64,000 nt of DNA from positions 13,144,001-13,208,000 of the forward strand of contig NC_088786.1 in NCBI RefSeq assembly GCF_949628265.1, given 5' to 3'. Both the position numbers and the translations under genes were made by a program. This document shows, in pieces, positions 47,598-62,297 of the stretch. This DNA is from Cloeon dipterum. Its lineage: Eukaryota; Arthropoda; Insecta; Ephemeroptera; Baetidae. Under the pieces are notes generated by a model. The model was given only the letters and a program-made list of their open reading frames with translations, made no database searches and was not told where the DNA came from. Position 1 is the first letter of the stretch. Every line of letters starts with the position of its first letter.

Positions 47598-50500
47598 GAC
47601 AAAAGAAAGATGAAGTTTTTCTTGGGCAAACTTTGCATTCAGCTGCCGCTGCCGCGCTGCTTTCTTTCACGAGCCGGCGAGAGGAAGGGTGGAGTTAAGT
47701 CGCAGAAGTATATAAAAGATGAGAAGTCATTAAAAACGTTTCTTTGATCTTTTGATGCAGCAGTAGCACACAGCAGCACATGCTTTATTTTCATATAATA
47801 TAGAGAGAAGAGAGAGAGAGCCGACCGTCGGCTGCCGCGAAACCAACACGCGACAGAAAGTTTCTGCAGCTAGCCAGCCTTAATTCGTAATTGAAGCTGA
47901 AAAAAGTTGCGTGAAGTTTGAAAACACAAAAATATTTAATTAGCCCCTTCGTTTATTAGCGGTTTTTATTTCCTCACAAAAGTTTGAGTGACATCTGAAG
48001 TCATTTTATGTCAATATTTTTGGTATTTTTTTGCTTGTGCCATTTAGATTATAAAAATAACTAGCATAATGCCAAGTATTTTGTGAAGTTTTTAGGATTA
48101 AAATATAAACATTGTTAATATAGATCTCCCAATCCAAATTTCTCTCCGCCCCCATCTGTTTTGGGAAACGCATTGGCACGTGGTTGGAAACCACGGTGTT
48201 CGTGCCACTGCAGCAAGCATAAGCCGCGCTATTTGCTTTTTTATTTTGCTGGAAAAGTGACAAACGCCAGCGGCGCGCTGATGCGAGTCTACTAATTGCC
48301 TTTTGAGCAGAGAAGAGGAAAGTAAAATAAAAAGCAGCTATATCTTTCCCGTTTTTAATTATGCCCTAGCTTTTGCTCTTTCGACTGCTGCCGTTTAAAA
48401 AACCGCCTCCGCTTTTACCACAACGACGCAACAACTAGCTTTTAACTTTTATCAAAATTTCGCCTCCACACGTGTTCATTCTGATTTAATCTAACAAAGT
48501 TTCGACTTTGAAAACACATCCGCACAAAAAAACTCGAAAGCCGCATCAGGTCCTCTTGATGTGTTTTGTTTTGGAAAAGTCGCGTGCCGCATACCCCACA
48601 TTGCCACTGGTTGACTTTTATTTCATTACGGTCTGTTCAAGAGTCGTGCATTAATGCGTCGCGCGTTGTGAGTCTCGCGCTATATATATATACGGTTTAC
48701 TATTTACGTGGTGCCTCTCAAAGTGCATCCATCCGTCCACACACGCGGTTAAGCACTCTTTCCATTGTATCATGTTTTGCATGGGCACGTGGACAAGGAT
48801 AAAATGCGTATCTGTCTCGACTCTTCTCTTAATCATGCTAATGGGTACTTGAAATTAATATGTTGCGCGCAGCATCAGTATCATAAAGTCTAGCCTGTTC
48901 ACCAAAAAGCACAAACCTTTAATTAGTCCTGGCAGACTATTGGAGATGAATTTACTGTGAGAAAAAAAATCGAATAAATATTTCAGGTGATGGTAATATA
49001 TCGCACCCCAATAATATTTTATTTTACAATTCACCAAAATTTCTACATTTAAATCAAGTCACGTTGGAAAATTTAGTTTATATTCTCAATTGTGTTTTGT
49101 AAACATATATAGTACAATGTCCTTCTACGCAATTCCTTCGGTATCTAATAGGTAATTTATTGACTTAGCGACGTGTTTATCTGGTGGCGAAACGACGCAC
49201 ACAATTGAGGAAATGACATCAACAGGCCCGGTCAGTGGGTTTCGCCGCACGCCTAGATGGGCATCAATTGGCCGAGCCAGACCCCAGGGGACATTTTTTC
49301 ACCATGGCAACTGCTGCTGCCCACTTTTTGCGCGCCGGGGGTTGACAAAATATACAGCCGTGCACCCGCTATCTGATCCTGCATGAGTCGCATATGGTGC
49401 GGAACTTGTGTGCTTTTGATGTTTGGTAAAAAAAACGCTGTTAGGCAAATTAAGCATGAAATACGGAGCAGGAGAGCGAACCTTTTGGATGCATAATCGT
49501 CAGCCTCTGATTTTATCGGGGGACCTCTTGTTCGACGCAGTTTTGTTTTGAATGGCAGAGGGGCGAAAGTCGATTGGAAGAAGAAATTGTGTTACAGTGT
49601 TGACTTTGCGTTTGATCTGACGTTGGCCTCTCCAGATTCGCTTGGAAACTAAAGAAGGTTATTGTTATGTAAATTTCTCTCCTTCGACAGTATGGCAAAA
49701 TATAATTCTTAATTAACACAGCTGCGAGAAGAAATAAAAACAAATATTCATCCTGTTCTACTCTTGGACTCAATCCGGACGGCAGTTTTTATTTTTCACT
49801 AATCCCAGTTTTTAAAATACATTGAAACTTCAAAGCAGCTCGTTAATCCTGTGTTCGTGAAAACCTGTCGGTCTAATGCTGATTACGACCCCATACAATA
49901 CAATAGCTATAGCAGTAATTGAAACGAGGGGCGCGAAACAACCGAATGTAAGTCCCCACCCGACGTGAAAGAAATAGAAGAACTCGTCGGTGTGGGTTTG
50001 TATAAATAGTTTAATTTGAATCTGTCCGTTGCCGAGTATTTATCATATCGATTGTGGATTGCGGTGGGTGCTGCTGTGTCATCAGTTCGTGACCGCTTGA
50101 ATGGTTTGAGAATCGCTCCTTTATTTGCGGCGCACACACCCCTTTGGCTTGCAACGCTGGCTGGCCGTGCATTAATTCGCGTTGCTTTTTTGAGCACACA
50201 CCGAGCAGATAGAACACACGTCGAGCGCGCGAGTGGCAAATCATTACAACATTATTATGTCACTTGAAGCACACGGAATCGTTTTATTTCGCGTATTTAC
50301 ACTCCAAGATGAGTTTGTGCTGTCTGCGGCACCCTATCGCCACCCCCTGCGTGTCCTCTCGCTCGCTCACTCGCTCTCGCACCCCGTATTATTATTTTAT
50401 CAGTCAGCCGCCGAGAGTGGAAAATCGTGCTGGCATGAAAAGCGAAAACGCTTTTTTAATTCTCTCTCCGTTGCTCGCTCGCCTGAAATAACGATCGCAA

Positions 50501-53151
50501 CGATTGATAATCTATGGGGACCAGGGCTGATATCAAAGATCAAAGTCAGCTTTCCTTGTTTTTTGCAGGTCACAGCAGTAAAGAAAATTTTAAAAATAGT
50601 TTGTACAAGCTTAAACATGCATATAATACCAATTTTTAAATATAGTGTACTCGAAAATAGTTTTGAAAAATTATCTTGAATTTAAAATAGCGATGATAAC
50701 CGATAAGTTTGAAACATTATTAGTGTTCAGTGACCGATTTGTTAACCGTTTCTGGTTTCGACAGTAATTCAAAATTATGCAACCTGTCATACGGTCAAGA
50801 TAAGCACGCTGCCTACTGTTTTAACTGAAATGAGATACCCTCTCGTCATCTTCATTTCTCTGTGTTTTTAAGCAGAATCACAGATAACTTTCCCTCTTTA
50901 AAAATCATCCACGCGGACAAAAGTTTTCCCACCAAATATGCATAATTAACTTTGTCTGCGGCTAAAAACAAAGGCTGTAAGGGAGGGAAGTCAGCCAGAG
51001 AGGGAACGAAAGATGAAATTTCCGAGATAAAAAGTGCAAAACACAGACTGCACCATGAGCAGTTGGTTGTAAAAATAAAAAATACGCACAACGACAAGGG
51101 CGACGGACGACGATGGAGCGCAGAATAAGGAACGAATGCGAAGGGAGAGCAAAAACCAGCAAAAGCGCTGTGAAAAATAGCCGCGCTTGATATATTCACG
51201 AGGGTGTAGATGACAGATGGGAAAATTAATTATTCTTTTGCCGTCTTTTTTCACCAGTCTCTGTGTACCTTCGCAGGCCCTCTCTTTCTCTCAGGCAAAT
51301 AATTTAATCATTTCCTTTGTTGTTTTCATCCTTCCACAATGCACGAGTGAGCAATGCTTGTTCTTTTTCTCAATCTCTTTTGCATTAAATCAAATAACAT
51401 CTATAACATAAAATAATAAATCTCGACATGATAAGAATTCTTCATTTATAGAAGTCATAAATATGTGACCATCGGAATAGTACAATCCAAACAATTTATT
51501 ATATCTTCTGTATATGTATATTTAGATGCAACATATTGTGCAATGTGTCTTAAAGTCAAATTTATATAGTTCATACAGTAATACTAGATTTTTAGCTTAA
51601 AAAACTCAACATATTCCAGAAAATCCATTAGGATCGAACTGTAAAAAACTGAATAAATCTATGTTTTAGTGAACAACAAACAGCAAACTAAAAATCGTCA
51701 ATCCTGATGATTGACAATCGCAGCGGAATGGGGGCGCGAGCAATGGGAATAAATAACGATTTCACGGTTTTTAGCTGCGGTTCTAATAGCGGCGGGTTTG
51801 CGACACTCACACGCGAGGGTTGCTAATTGAGCCATGCATATTATTATACATATATGCGCCACGGGGGAGAGCAGCAATTCGACTCGCAGCCGCGCCCTCT
51901 CGCTCTCTCTCTCTCTCTGTTATTTTATTATTATCGCCACCGCGTCGTGCGGTTATCGGGTCCCATTGTCGCGCCAACAGTAATTGCAATGGACACTTTT
52001 TTAACAGATGCGTCGACCGAAAAGCAGGAGGCGCGGCTCGCCCACTTTTTATGCTCGCACACATAATGACATTGTAAATGAGATGGGCAATCACGGAAGG
52101 CGATTACGGTGATCATTTTCCTTCTGCCGCAAATGTAGTACAACAATGACTGATGTCAGAACGGTCAGAACATTATTTGTTCCTTAGTCTCAATTATTAT
52201 TCCAAAGTCATTGAGTATATTTAATATTTCCCGCATTTATTGTGAAAGATGGCATTGCCAATAAAGCAAGAAGATATTATTAATTAAAATAAATATTGCT
52301 TTTTTGCACAAAGATTCTCCCTCTAACAAGGTGTAAACTACACTGCAAGAAGAGCAGATACCAACCAGACTCCGTCATTTTCTCAACAAGAAATAACAAA
52401 TACCTGAATTCCGATATCAGCAGAATCCAATTTAAAAATGCCTATCTAAATGACACCTCGAGCAGAAATCCGCTATATATGACGAAAAAATGCAAATGCT
52501 GACGAAGAAGGAAAAGACGAATACCAATAGCAAAAAAATGTCACGTGACCAAAAAATCGTGATAATTGTAGTCACGACGGCGGCAATAAAGGGAGCAAAT
52601 AACTCGGGCATACCAGAGCGGATTCTTGGGAAATTTGACAGTTCTCTCTCCGCGCCGAGTTTCGTGTGTAAACAGTTAGCCGTTTTTAATCACGCTAATA
52701 GCGGCCGCAGGTAGAATTTAGTAGTGCGCTGACTGCGTGTATTAGCTGCGGGTCTATTTGTAATAATAGGTGGGCGGTGCCGAATCGTAAACACACTTAT
52801 CCGATGTCCGTTCTGCCACCTTTTTACCCGCTCACCTCTCGCACGCTTTAATTACACTCTCAATCTGTGCGATGAGCGTGCGGGCGCCCGCCGCCGCAGC
52901 CGCCGATTCGCGCTACCGTTTAATTCATCTCACATAGTATCCCTTTCTCGAAACTATATATACACACACCAAATGAAACGGCTATTATCGGACCCTGCTG
53001 CCTATTTAACCTGTCAAATTAAGGTCTCCCCTGGAAACTCCTCAGAGGCAGAGCAAGTCGTATTTTTGAATCATGTCATTTTTTGCTAAAAATTTATTAA
53101 ATTTAAAATACAATGATTCATGGACGCATACCATTATTTGCTATCAGTTTA

Positions 53152-53500
53152 GCAGGCCCATCGGCTCACACTACTAAGGCCTTCTCAGGAGTGTCGGGAG
53201 TGTCAGGGAGATATTTGAGCAGTTGGGGGATCTAATACTGGCTGCCCGATGTCAGAGATGGCAAAAAGTGGTTAGTTTAATGACTCGAAATGCTCAAAAA
53301 TAGCTCAACGGGCTGGGAGGCGCACCGGCGCCGACTCAGCACTTGCTGATTTTCGCACCTTTCCAGCAGCTTTCGGTGTGGGGAGGAAAAAGCCCAAGCT
53401 TCTCTGCGGCCACTCGGGCCCAATGTTATCCGCTTGGCGTTGTTATTGGGACCCGGTGAGCTCATAGCCAACGGGATGTGCTGAGAAGAGGTTCACAAAA
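53152..53500 (+). repeat. Dispersed repeat family A, copy 3
   Basis: Plus-strand copy. From 5' to 3': GGCCTTCTCAGGAGTGTC, a local duplication-like GGGAGTGTCAGGGAG, TGACTCGAAATGCTC, AACGGGCTGGGAGGCGCACC, CTCTGCGGCCACTCGGGCCC and GAGCTCATAGCCAACGGGAT, ending GAGGTTCACAAAAATCC. Aligned to copy 1 it lacks the GGGACAAATG block but retains the rest. Non-coding; short frames on either strand are not conserved between copies. Confidence 0.78.
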
Positions 53501-56500
53501 ATCCACTCTGTGCTTATGAAATTTGTATATTGTGTAGTGTTGAACTTATAAGTTCAATTTATATCTGTGAATGAATGATGTGTCAAAAAGTTTTATGATG
53601 ATCTCAAAATATTTCCTCCTTTTTTTATCGTTAATCCACGCAACTCCAATCCTATAATCTGTATTTACCTTGGTAGCAGAAAAATATCCAATTTTTTTTT
53701 TTCAATAAAACTCGTGACTAAGAAAACATGCCCCCAATTTATGCGTTGCGACAAGCAGTTTTTCACTAAGGATCTGCGTTAATACCTTGGCGTTTGTTGT
53801 TCCAAGGCAAAATCCCTTTGGGTCGGCTCTCTCAACGCGGCGCGTTCGGTATGCCGATTAGCAGAAGGCAGTTTGCTGTTTTTGCGGCGAAAAATCGATT
53901 AACTCTTTGTCAATATATCTTGGGCGAGTTAATAATGCGCGGCGTGCCGCCCAATTGGCAATTCCCGCCGCGCGTCCCGCCGAGATTTATGCTCGCTTAA
54001 TTAATTTGCACCTTAAGTGGGTGCGCTCTTGTAAAAACAGCAACGTGCTTATCCGCCGCCACTCGCTGACGAAAGAGTCTGCGGCTAATTTGCATGTTGT
54101 AAAAAGCTCAACGACGAGTTTTAATTTTTCATACCTTCTTTTAACTCTTATGCTGCAAAAGTCGTTTTGCGAGGAAATATGATGTATTTATGCCATATCT
54201 GCACGTGTGCTGGGACACAAAGACTATTTAAGTAAGCTTTTTAGGAACAAAAATATTCTTGCAAAAGTGTAAGTTCCTTACATTAAACAATATCATGATA
54301 TTTTAGTGAAATGATTAAAGTCCGATCCGCTTCCGTAGTTCGATTGTATATATATAATTTAAAGATTAGTTGATCAGTAAATTAACTCGAATTCAAATAT
54401 CTCAAAAACTCATAGGATGGTAAATCGTAACTGTCGAATCAATCTCTCCAAATCAAGTTGAAATTTAACTAAATATGCAAATGATTTTATTCCTCAATAA
54501 TATTTGTTTCAATGAAAATCTCGACATAATTTTAAGAACTTCAAACTGCACTCAGAGATGAGGGCATGCTCTTACAAATTTAAGCACGAGACACACCATA
54601 GACTCGTGTGATCATGTGCACGCGTTTCGTATGCATATATATGGTATATAACATAATATACTCTTCTGGTTGAGTCATAACATTCTGATATCATCCCCCT
54701 AATTACCGCTGAGCGCGACCAGGACTGCTTGAAAACTACCATTACAAGAGAAGGGCGAGACGCGAGCTTCAACAGCGTAATGTTTGTGTTTAATAAATTT
54801 TATAATAAGCATCAAAATGTTGAGTCTCGGCGGCGGCACAAGGGAAGCAGGGGTGATGATAATTACGGAGCTGTTCAAGAGGCAGGAAAACTCTCCAGCC
54901 AGCCAGCCGGCGCTGCACAATAATAAATACAGCGTCGGTCCATTGTTTGAGACGCGCACATGCACTCTCGTGTGCCCTCCTTTGCACATAGAGCACGCAG
55001 CAAAAAACTCAAAAAAGCAAACAGTGTGTGCTGAGCGCCAAAGCAGGAGTAGCAAAGAATGGAGTTTATTGTGGAAACGAGTGCGTGTGTCGCGAAAGTA
55101 ATTAACGCTGCACCCCGGTGAATGGGTAGAGTGATGATTGTTGGAAGATTCGTTTATAAAATTTTAACTCGAATGTGGATCCTTAGATTATGTACCTGTT
55201 TCGAATAATAATCGATTTCCTTAAGAACACTTCAAAATAACAAACATCAAATTATGCTCTAATATTGTTCATAAATTGAACAATGTCACATCCATTTGTT
55301 AAAAGATGCTTGTTTAAAAACTTTTAAAAATTGGACCATTTAACCTCTTGGATGGCAATCATTCTTGCTTAAACCCAAATTTGGATTCAAACTGTTTAAA
55401 GGCAGTACATAACACTGATCTTGAAAAGTGTTACAGGAAACTCCCTTATAATTCTACTATTTTTTGATATTGAAGATACGAAATTTTTAAACATGAAATA
55501 CACTTGAAATTTCCATTTTCTTTATACTCTCCTAGTTTTAATTATTATATTTTTTAAATGTGCTGAATTCTTTCATAAATATAGATACATATCTATACCG
55601 TAAACAAAATGAATTTTATTGTACCGGACCAATGTTGATTGATAAAAATCAATCCTTTCCCCGTTGATGATATGCATTTGACATTTGACATCCGCTGAGT
55701 TTCCTAACGCTGTAACCTTTGATACACGAACAATCACATTCTCGTGTGCATTATCCGATTCAAACTGCCGGTCCATGCTGTGCCCATACGCACAGAGTAC
55801 CTCCAGGTAAATCGAACGTGTGCATATGCCTATATGCATTATTGGATTGCACCCTTTGAGTGCAGCGCTGTGTACACACGGCTGAAATGCATTATTGCAA
55901 AGGCTTGCTTAATTCATCGCTCTTTGAATGTTTGGATCAGAAGCAGCGTCAGCCTGTATACACACATACGTATACACACACACGCTGCGCTCTCTTTTGA
56001 GCATCGCGCACGGTTTATTATGCTGTGTGCATATAAATGACGTATTCGCCAATCGTATACGTGAGTGTGTGAGATGCTCGCAGACCAAGTCTCTGTGTAT
56101 GTGTTTGCAGCTTTCAGACCGATGCGGTTGATGATGGCATCTCATTGATTAATTGTGTTTGCACGTTTTGCGTCAGGCTATAGATCGGAGTGAGATTATA
56201 TTTTGACTGCATATTTCAAAAGATCTACGATTGAAAAGCAAATTTTGTGTCAATATTTTACTTTAACTAGAGCGAATCATTGCATACTCCAAAGGGCTAC
56301 AGCAGAATAAATTATATACACCCGCAGATCCAGTTTGAGAGAAAAAACTTGACAGGCTTTTGGTCAATATGCTACACGTATTAGGCAGTCCCTGCTCTGT
56401 TTTTTATGGTTGCCACATGGAATTATTTCACAAAAAATCGTCTGAAAGAGTGTATACGTATATGTATTGTGTTCAAATGATTCTTTTGATAAATAACTAT

Positions 56501-59500
56501 AAATTGCCCTTGAAATGATTGAGAGGATTTTCCCTCTCATGAAATGATATCAGCTTCTCGCTTCGACATTAAAAAATATCCAGTTAAAATAATTAAAGGA
56601 ACTTAACTACAATTGTTTGAAAAACGTGGAAAATATCAACAATTTTTTTTAAACCTAATCTGCCATACAAAAATAAATTGGAAAAATATTGCCTCAAACA
56701 GTATTTAATTTAACTAAAAGTGGGGAAAGCCTTATGTATCATGAAATAAAAAAGGTGAAGGAAAAGAAAAGAATGAGAAAATTTTTAACAATGATGAAGT
56801 CAACAAAAGCCATGAAACATTCATTAAGACAAATTGGCTCCGGTATATATTTTAAAGTGGTGGCAAATTCTTTTTGAATTTTAATGTGCGTATAGCAAAA
56901 TTAAGCTGATAGCTGAATATATGTCTTCATTACTGTCAAATTTGATCATTTTTGTTAGGGCAAATAATGCCAGCGCTCATTACATTAAAAATAATGTAAA
57001 CGAACGTTCCGAAATTCAAAGAAATTGAGATTACAAAAACTTTGATCAAATAGGGCCCAATGGCCTGATGCTGAATCAAAATTTAAGCAAAGTGCGGTCA
57101 GTGGGCAACCTTACAGACGGCTATTTTCCTCAATGCAATTCTCGGTCGGCAGGCTAGGCTTGGCGGCAGCAACGGCGGCGCTTTTATTCGCCACGGAGCT
57201 GCACGCCCCGAGGGCTGGATCAGCGGAGATAGTTTTATGTATATAGTCTCGTCTCTCTCTCGCTGCCGTGCTATACGGGGCTCTAGCGAGCGGAGCAGTC
57301 GCGCAGGAGAGCGAGCGAGGGATGGGGTGCATGAAAAGTGAAAGAGGCAGCGCGCGGCGCACGGTCTGAAGTGGTTTTATAATAGGAACAGCCGCGGGCG
57401 CCCCGAAAACCCCCGCGACACACACACAATGGGTGCGCTTCCGCCCGTGTGTGTAACGCAGCGCACTACTACCCTCGCGAATTCAGGGGTGGAAAAATCC
57501 CTGCCGCACGATCGGATGCACCCTACGCAGCAGCGGCGGCGGTGCATTCCCTTTCGTCTGGCCTCTTTTCGAATTCTGCCTTCTCAGAACTGAATTACAC
57601 GCTTTGCCGGCGCTGATTTTCCGATTCTCAGCTGCTAAATTCTTGAGGCGAGGGTCTGGTTGCATCATGGAAAAATTTTAGATTTTACTTTGCGGCAAGT
57701 CCGTGTCTGGTCGAGAATTATTTACCTTTGAGAAAACAAAATCTCATAATTATGATGAATTTAATATAAAATAAATATTGAAATTTAATGATCCAATATA
57801 AGTTCAGATTATAATAAAATATTGTGCATAAAGAGGAGCAGAGATATTTGTTTGTAAAATTTAACTTTAGCTAATTCAATAATTATGTGCGTGGCCCACA
57901 AAAAAATAATATCTATGCTGCTCGACCTTTCATCTGCATTTTTTGCAAATTTATATTGTGCATTTGTACACAACACTATTAAATCTAGGAATTGATTTTT
58001 GTTGAAAATGTTTAACATATACCCCGGTGGTAATTCCCTGTAACCAATTTTATATTTAAATTTAATACTTTTAAAAAGACTTTAATAAGACAGCTTGGTA
58101 TAATGATGGTATTGCAACTTTCCTTGAGAGCTCTTTGCTCCTATATTTTCCTCTTCTGCTGAGCGCCGTAAAATTCTGCTCTCGCACAGGAGTATTTGGC
58201 CAATATTGCGTTCTCCAAAAGTTTCTTCTTTTCCTCTTTTTTCCTGTGTGCGCCTTGAATGTTGATGTGTGCAGCCAAGTTCCCCTCTTGTATCCCTTCC
58301 TTCTTGTGCTCTCGGGGTAGACCAATAAACACCGTGGCCCCAAGGCTCCTCCCTTCGTAGCTCGGGGCCAGCCTTCGGGCACCCCACCTACAGCATGTTT
58401 TAATCGCAAATTTCATTACAATGCTCGATACCAAAACCGCAGCCGTTTCATGGCGTAAGACCATAACGAGAGGCATTATTTGGTGACATTTGCAATAATT
58501 TCGGCAAGCAAAATATTGAGCGAATTTAATTGTTCCTTAAGCAAGATTTTAAAATGAAATTAAGTTCAAACATAAGCATGATTTGCAAAATCGAATTCAA
58601 TTTACTTTGAGTTTTAATAATTATTTTTTGTTTTGGATGTGGACATTGTGGGCAGGTATGGGACAAGTTTGCTCTGCTGGCCCACAAAAGTTAAAACCTT
58701 TAAATAAAGATTTATAATTATTAAAAATTAATTTGTCATGATAGAAGCTGGGTCTGCTCTATTATATGAAATATGAAAGTTAAGACTGTATATAATGAGG
58801 GTTAATTTTAACGGTGTTTTGATGTCAGACCATTTTTCCAGAAAATTTTAACCAGCCCCCCTCAAAAATTTAATTTAAAAAAATTAAATTGATGGTCAAT
58901 TGTTTTTTTCTTGATTTGAATTAATGTCGAAATATGGTGATGTTCAAATTAAATTTTGACTAGTTTCTCCTCCATTGATATTTTTTTTCTTTTTTTCGAT
59001 ATTAATTCTACCTTCAACAATTATTAAGGATGAAAAATTAAAATATATTAAAAATAATATCAATAAATTTCTGTTCTAACGCAAGATTTTGTTGTCTCAC
59101 AATATGAGGCTGAAAATAAAACCAACAGTCGCGCGGATCTGCAGATTCTGATCAAATGTTGGTGCAATTTAATTCCTCGACGCAGTCTAGGTCAATCAGA
59201 TTATTGGGAGATGGATACCGCATTTGGTGGGTTTCTCGGCGGGCATAATGATCCAAGCCAAATGTTCCGAGAGCGATTGCCCTTGAGTGCCGCCACCAAC
59301 CAAGGCCTCCGAGCCTGCTGAGCAGCATGCGTCCTCTCTCCGTTTCTGGCTCGCACCGCCGAAATTCCGAGCAATTTGGCCGCGGAACGTCGGAAAACGA
59401 ATCCGCCATCACGACGAACAGAAGCGGTGCTCATTGGCCGCAGCAGCAATAACAATTAGCCGCAACAATTCGCAGTAATTCGTTTTGTGAGAGGGAAAGA

Positions 59501-62297
59501 GCAGGCGGCCATCGAAATAAAAGAGGAGTTTGTACGCGGGTCACCTTTAAGAATCCCAACCATCCAAACTCTGAAATCATCGAAATCATTCAAAGATGCT
59601 ATATCCAACTCAAAATAATTTAATTCTTCAAATAACTTCATCTTTTCTAACCGCATTTTGCTCTTTAGTCAAATTACAGGGACTCTACCAAAATAAGTAA
59701 TGTTACTGTGGCTGGACAATTGTAAATAAGGTTTAATTGGCATTCGTATTTATGGCCCTGAAACCTATTTAAATTTTAAAAAACTTTGTCTATATGACGA
59801 ATTTAAGGTATGATTTAGAAAGAGCAAATAGTTGACTCAAACTCCTGTGCTGCTGAACTTTTAAAAAACATCTAAGATGAAAAGATGCGTTTGATCAATC
59901 AACCAAGAAGAAAAATGTTAGCTATGTGTGAACATGGAGCGAAAATAATGGCTCCAGTTTGGAACTAATGCCTTGACATGATTTTGTGAAGATATTTCAG
60001 TTTGAACGGCAGCTTCCAAAAAAAGGCAACGTACTTTACTTTAAGAAAATAAAATTATTTATGCGGTAAAGGGCTTGAATTTCGGGGCAAATGGTGCGCT
60101 CCTCTGGTTGGCGATGCGCGCGGTATGGTTCACGGCTGGCCCAGTCGACGGCGGCGGGTAATAAGCGGCGGACGGACGGAGCAGATCGTGAGGACCCGCG
60201 GCGCTGTGCGCACCATGGCTATACGGCTTTAGCCCGGATGACCTTTGATGATAGCAGCAACCTGCCCTGTTGCACGCCCCCTTCAGGCGAGCTAGTCGTC
60301 GTCGGGTTTGGACCAAAGGCAAGAAAGAGCCCCGTCCGCGCCCTGTGGCTGCTCGCGAGCAAAATAAACAAATTCGCTTCTTTCTCCTAGAAAAGGAGTA
60401 TATAAATTGATCCCTTCTTCCCTCTCTATATATATGCTCTTTCGCGGGCGTTTTCCTCTTTATTTATATTCCTCCAGTTCCTACGCTGCCACTGCCTCTG
60501 TGAAATATGGTCAAAGAGGTGTGTGCGCGTGTATAGCTTTATAAAGTTTCGCCTAGTGAGATGATTAACTGAAAGAAATCGAGTTATTCTGCCCAGTATA
60601 TTAGCAGAATTGTCCGCTTTTTTATAATCCCCTGACTAGGTTAAAAGGTCTTCAGCAAATTGGTTGGCACATAATAATGATTCTATATTTGACTTTAAAA
60701 TTACTGCGGATTGGTAAACTTATAATTGATCTGGAGACAATAACGGTGGCCAATCAAAACTATAATTAAATTGTGCACTGACGTTATTTTCCTCCTTGTG
60801 ACATATATTGTTGGACGCTCACAGTTTGTAATCATATTTGGCATTGGCTTTAAAAGAGTGGACAGTTTTTAAGCTCAACTAATGGATATGGATTGGTTAA
60901 TTTATCTCTTTTAACCATCCCACTGATCGAAAATTAAAATTCCACCACACCTGCCATTTAGCAATATTTCCTGATTGACATTTTGTATTTTTGTTGATTT
61001 CTTTTGAATGCATGGATGAATGGGCTATCCTACTGATCGACAATCAAATCAATTTTGATCTAAATAAATTTATTGTAATTTTCCTTACATGTTAACAAGA
61101 TACAAGAAGTTACTCGAGTTGGTGTTTGAAATTGAATTGGAATAAAATCCATTTTGGCTTCTATTCTTGATATATAGGTCTGATTGAATTATTATTTCAT
61201 AAAATATAAAACACGCGTGCGTCCTTCCACGAAGTTAAAATTTTACGATTGTGTGTGTATTGTTCTAGTTATGATTTCTTTTTATGGCATTCCAATGTCA
61301 ATAAAGCCCCTTTGAAGGAGTATTTTTATAGAGCGCGCTTAGCTGAAGATTACCATTTTACCACTTAATTGTTTCCTCTTCTTTCTTGCATTGTTATTCC
61401 ATATTGATAATAGTGTCAAAAGAATATTGTACATCATGGTGCATCAAAAATCATTTATAATCACCGTTCCATCGCTTTCTTAATCTCGTGAAATTTTCGA
61501 GATTGCGAGAGGAATTCCTCGAAAATTTCCACCAATTATTCGTAATTAAGGCAAATGAGCGAGCCAAAATCGGGCCTCTTTCCATTTCTCCGCGCGCGAG
61601 AGATCCGTCTGTTCGAATTCAGAAATGGCTGAAGGCGGATTTAGGAGATGCAATAGTCAAATTATAAAAGCTCAACAACAACTACTATAAAAGTGGCCAG
61701 CACGAAACGCCGAAAAATACCCACGGCTCCGAATTAACGCGCGCGCACCACATTCTAATAGCATAGTGAAAATGGTGGCGTGTCTCTCTCGCTCGTGTGT
61801 ATCAAGGATATATCTTTTCTGACGTATGCATGGACTCCGAAAAACTCGAAAAATTCGAGAGCGCAATGCTCCTTGCCGGCCGTGGCTGTGTAGCTCGCGG
61901 TCCCACACCTCAATCTCACGGCGGGCATCTCCTCCCAGGCTACTGTCTCGCCCAATCGGCCGCGGTGGCCACCAAATTTGCTCCTCCTTTGAATACTTTT
62001 GCGCTGCTTCATTCCTCAGGTGAGCATTAAAAAAAAATTAGTTGGAGTGCCTAAGAAGTTGGTTGGAAAACAACTGTGTGGGAATAAGAAAATCAAAAGT
62101 AGATTATAAATTCAGTAACTCAGGCATTTGACACACTGAAACTCGTTTCGCGGTTCTGGTAAATCTTAAAATCCGAATTATGATATTTAACAAACCCATA
62201 TCATTTTAATGTTTAATTAGATACGTTAAATATTAAATACAATGTTAATTATAGTGTTACAAATTTTAAAAATCAATAAATTCATGGCTAACCGCAG
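53501..62297. other. Non-coding region, gene desert continued
   Basis: No gene is supported. CpG-containing blocks lie at 53740-54080, 54690-55110, 57110-57680, 58090-58480, 59130-59520 and 60060-60400. A minus-strand open stretch at 60059-60322 has protein-like Pro/His/Ala content but no good splice context. A hairpin GGCCCC...GGGGCC lies at 58336-58369. A TATATAAAT box at about 60394-60402 has no exon after it. The remainder is AT-rich. Confidence 0.4.

Larger units (their letters stand above)
41660..53151. other. Non-coding region, possible giant first intron
   Basis: No exon could be supported. Contents: a GGATATCC-rich MITE-like element (42402-42518), CpG-rich blocks (43690-44420, 45440-45830, 46600-47050, 49190-49400, 50000-50520, 51700-52080), a reverse-transcriptase fossil (45020-45180) and impure GA-rich tracts (47530-47597, 47803-47820). 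The blocks at 49190-49400 and 52600-52960 look like regulatory elements by composition only. Confidence 0.4.

Noticed and set aside
58071..58476. Three overlapping minus-strand frames of about 100-112 codons
   Set aside because: All three frames are open with equal quality and none resembles a known protein; probably a GC-rich repeat patch.
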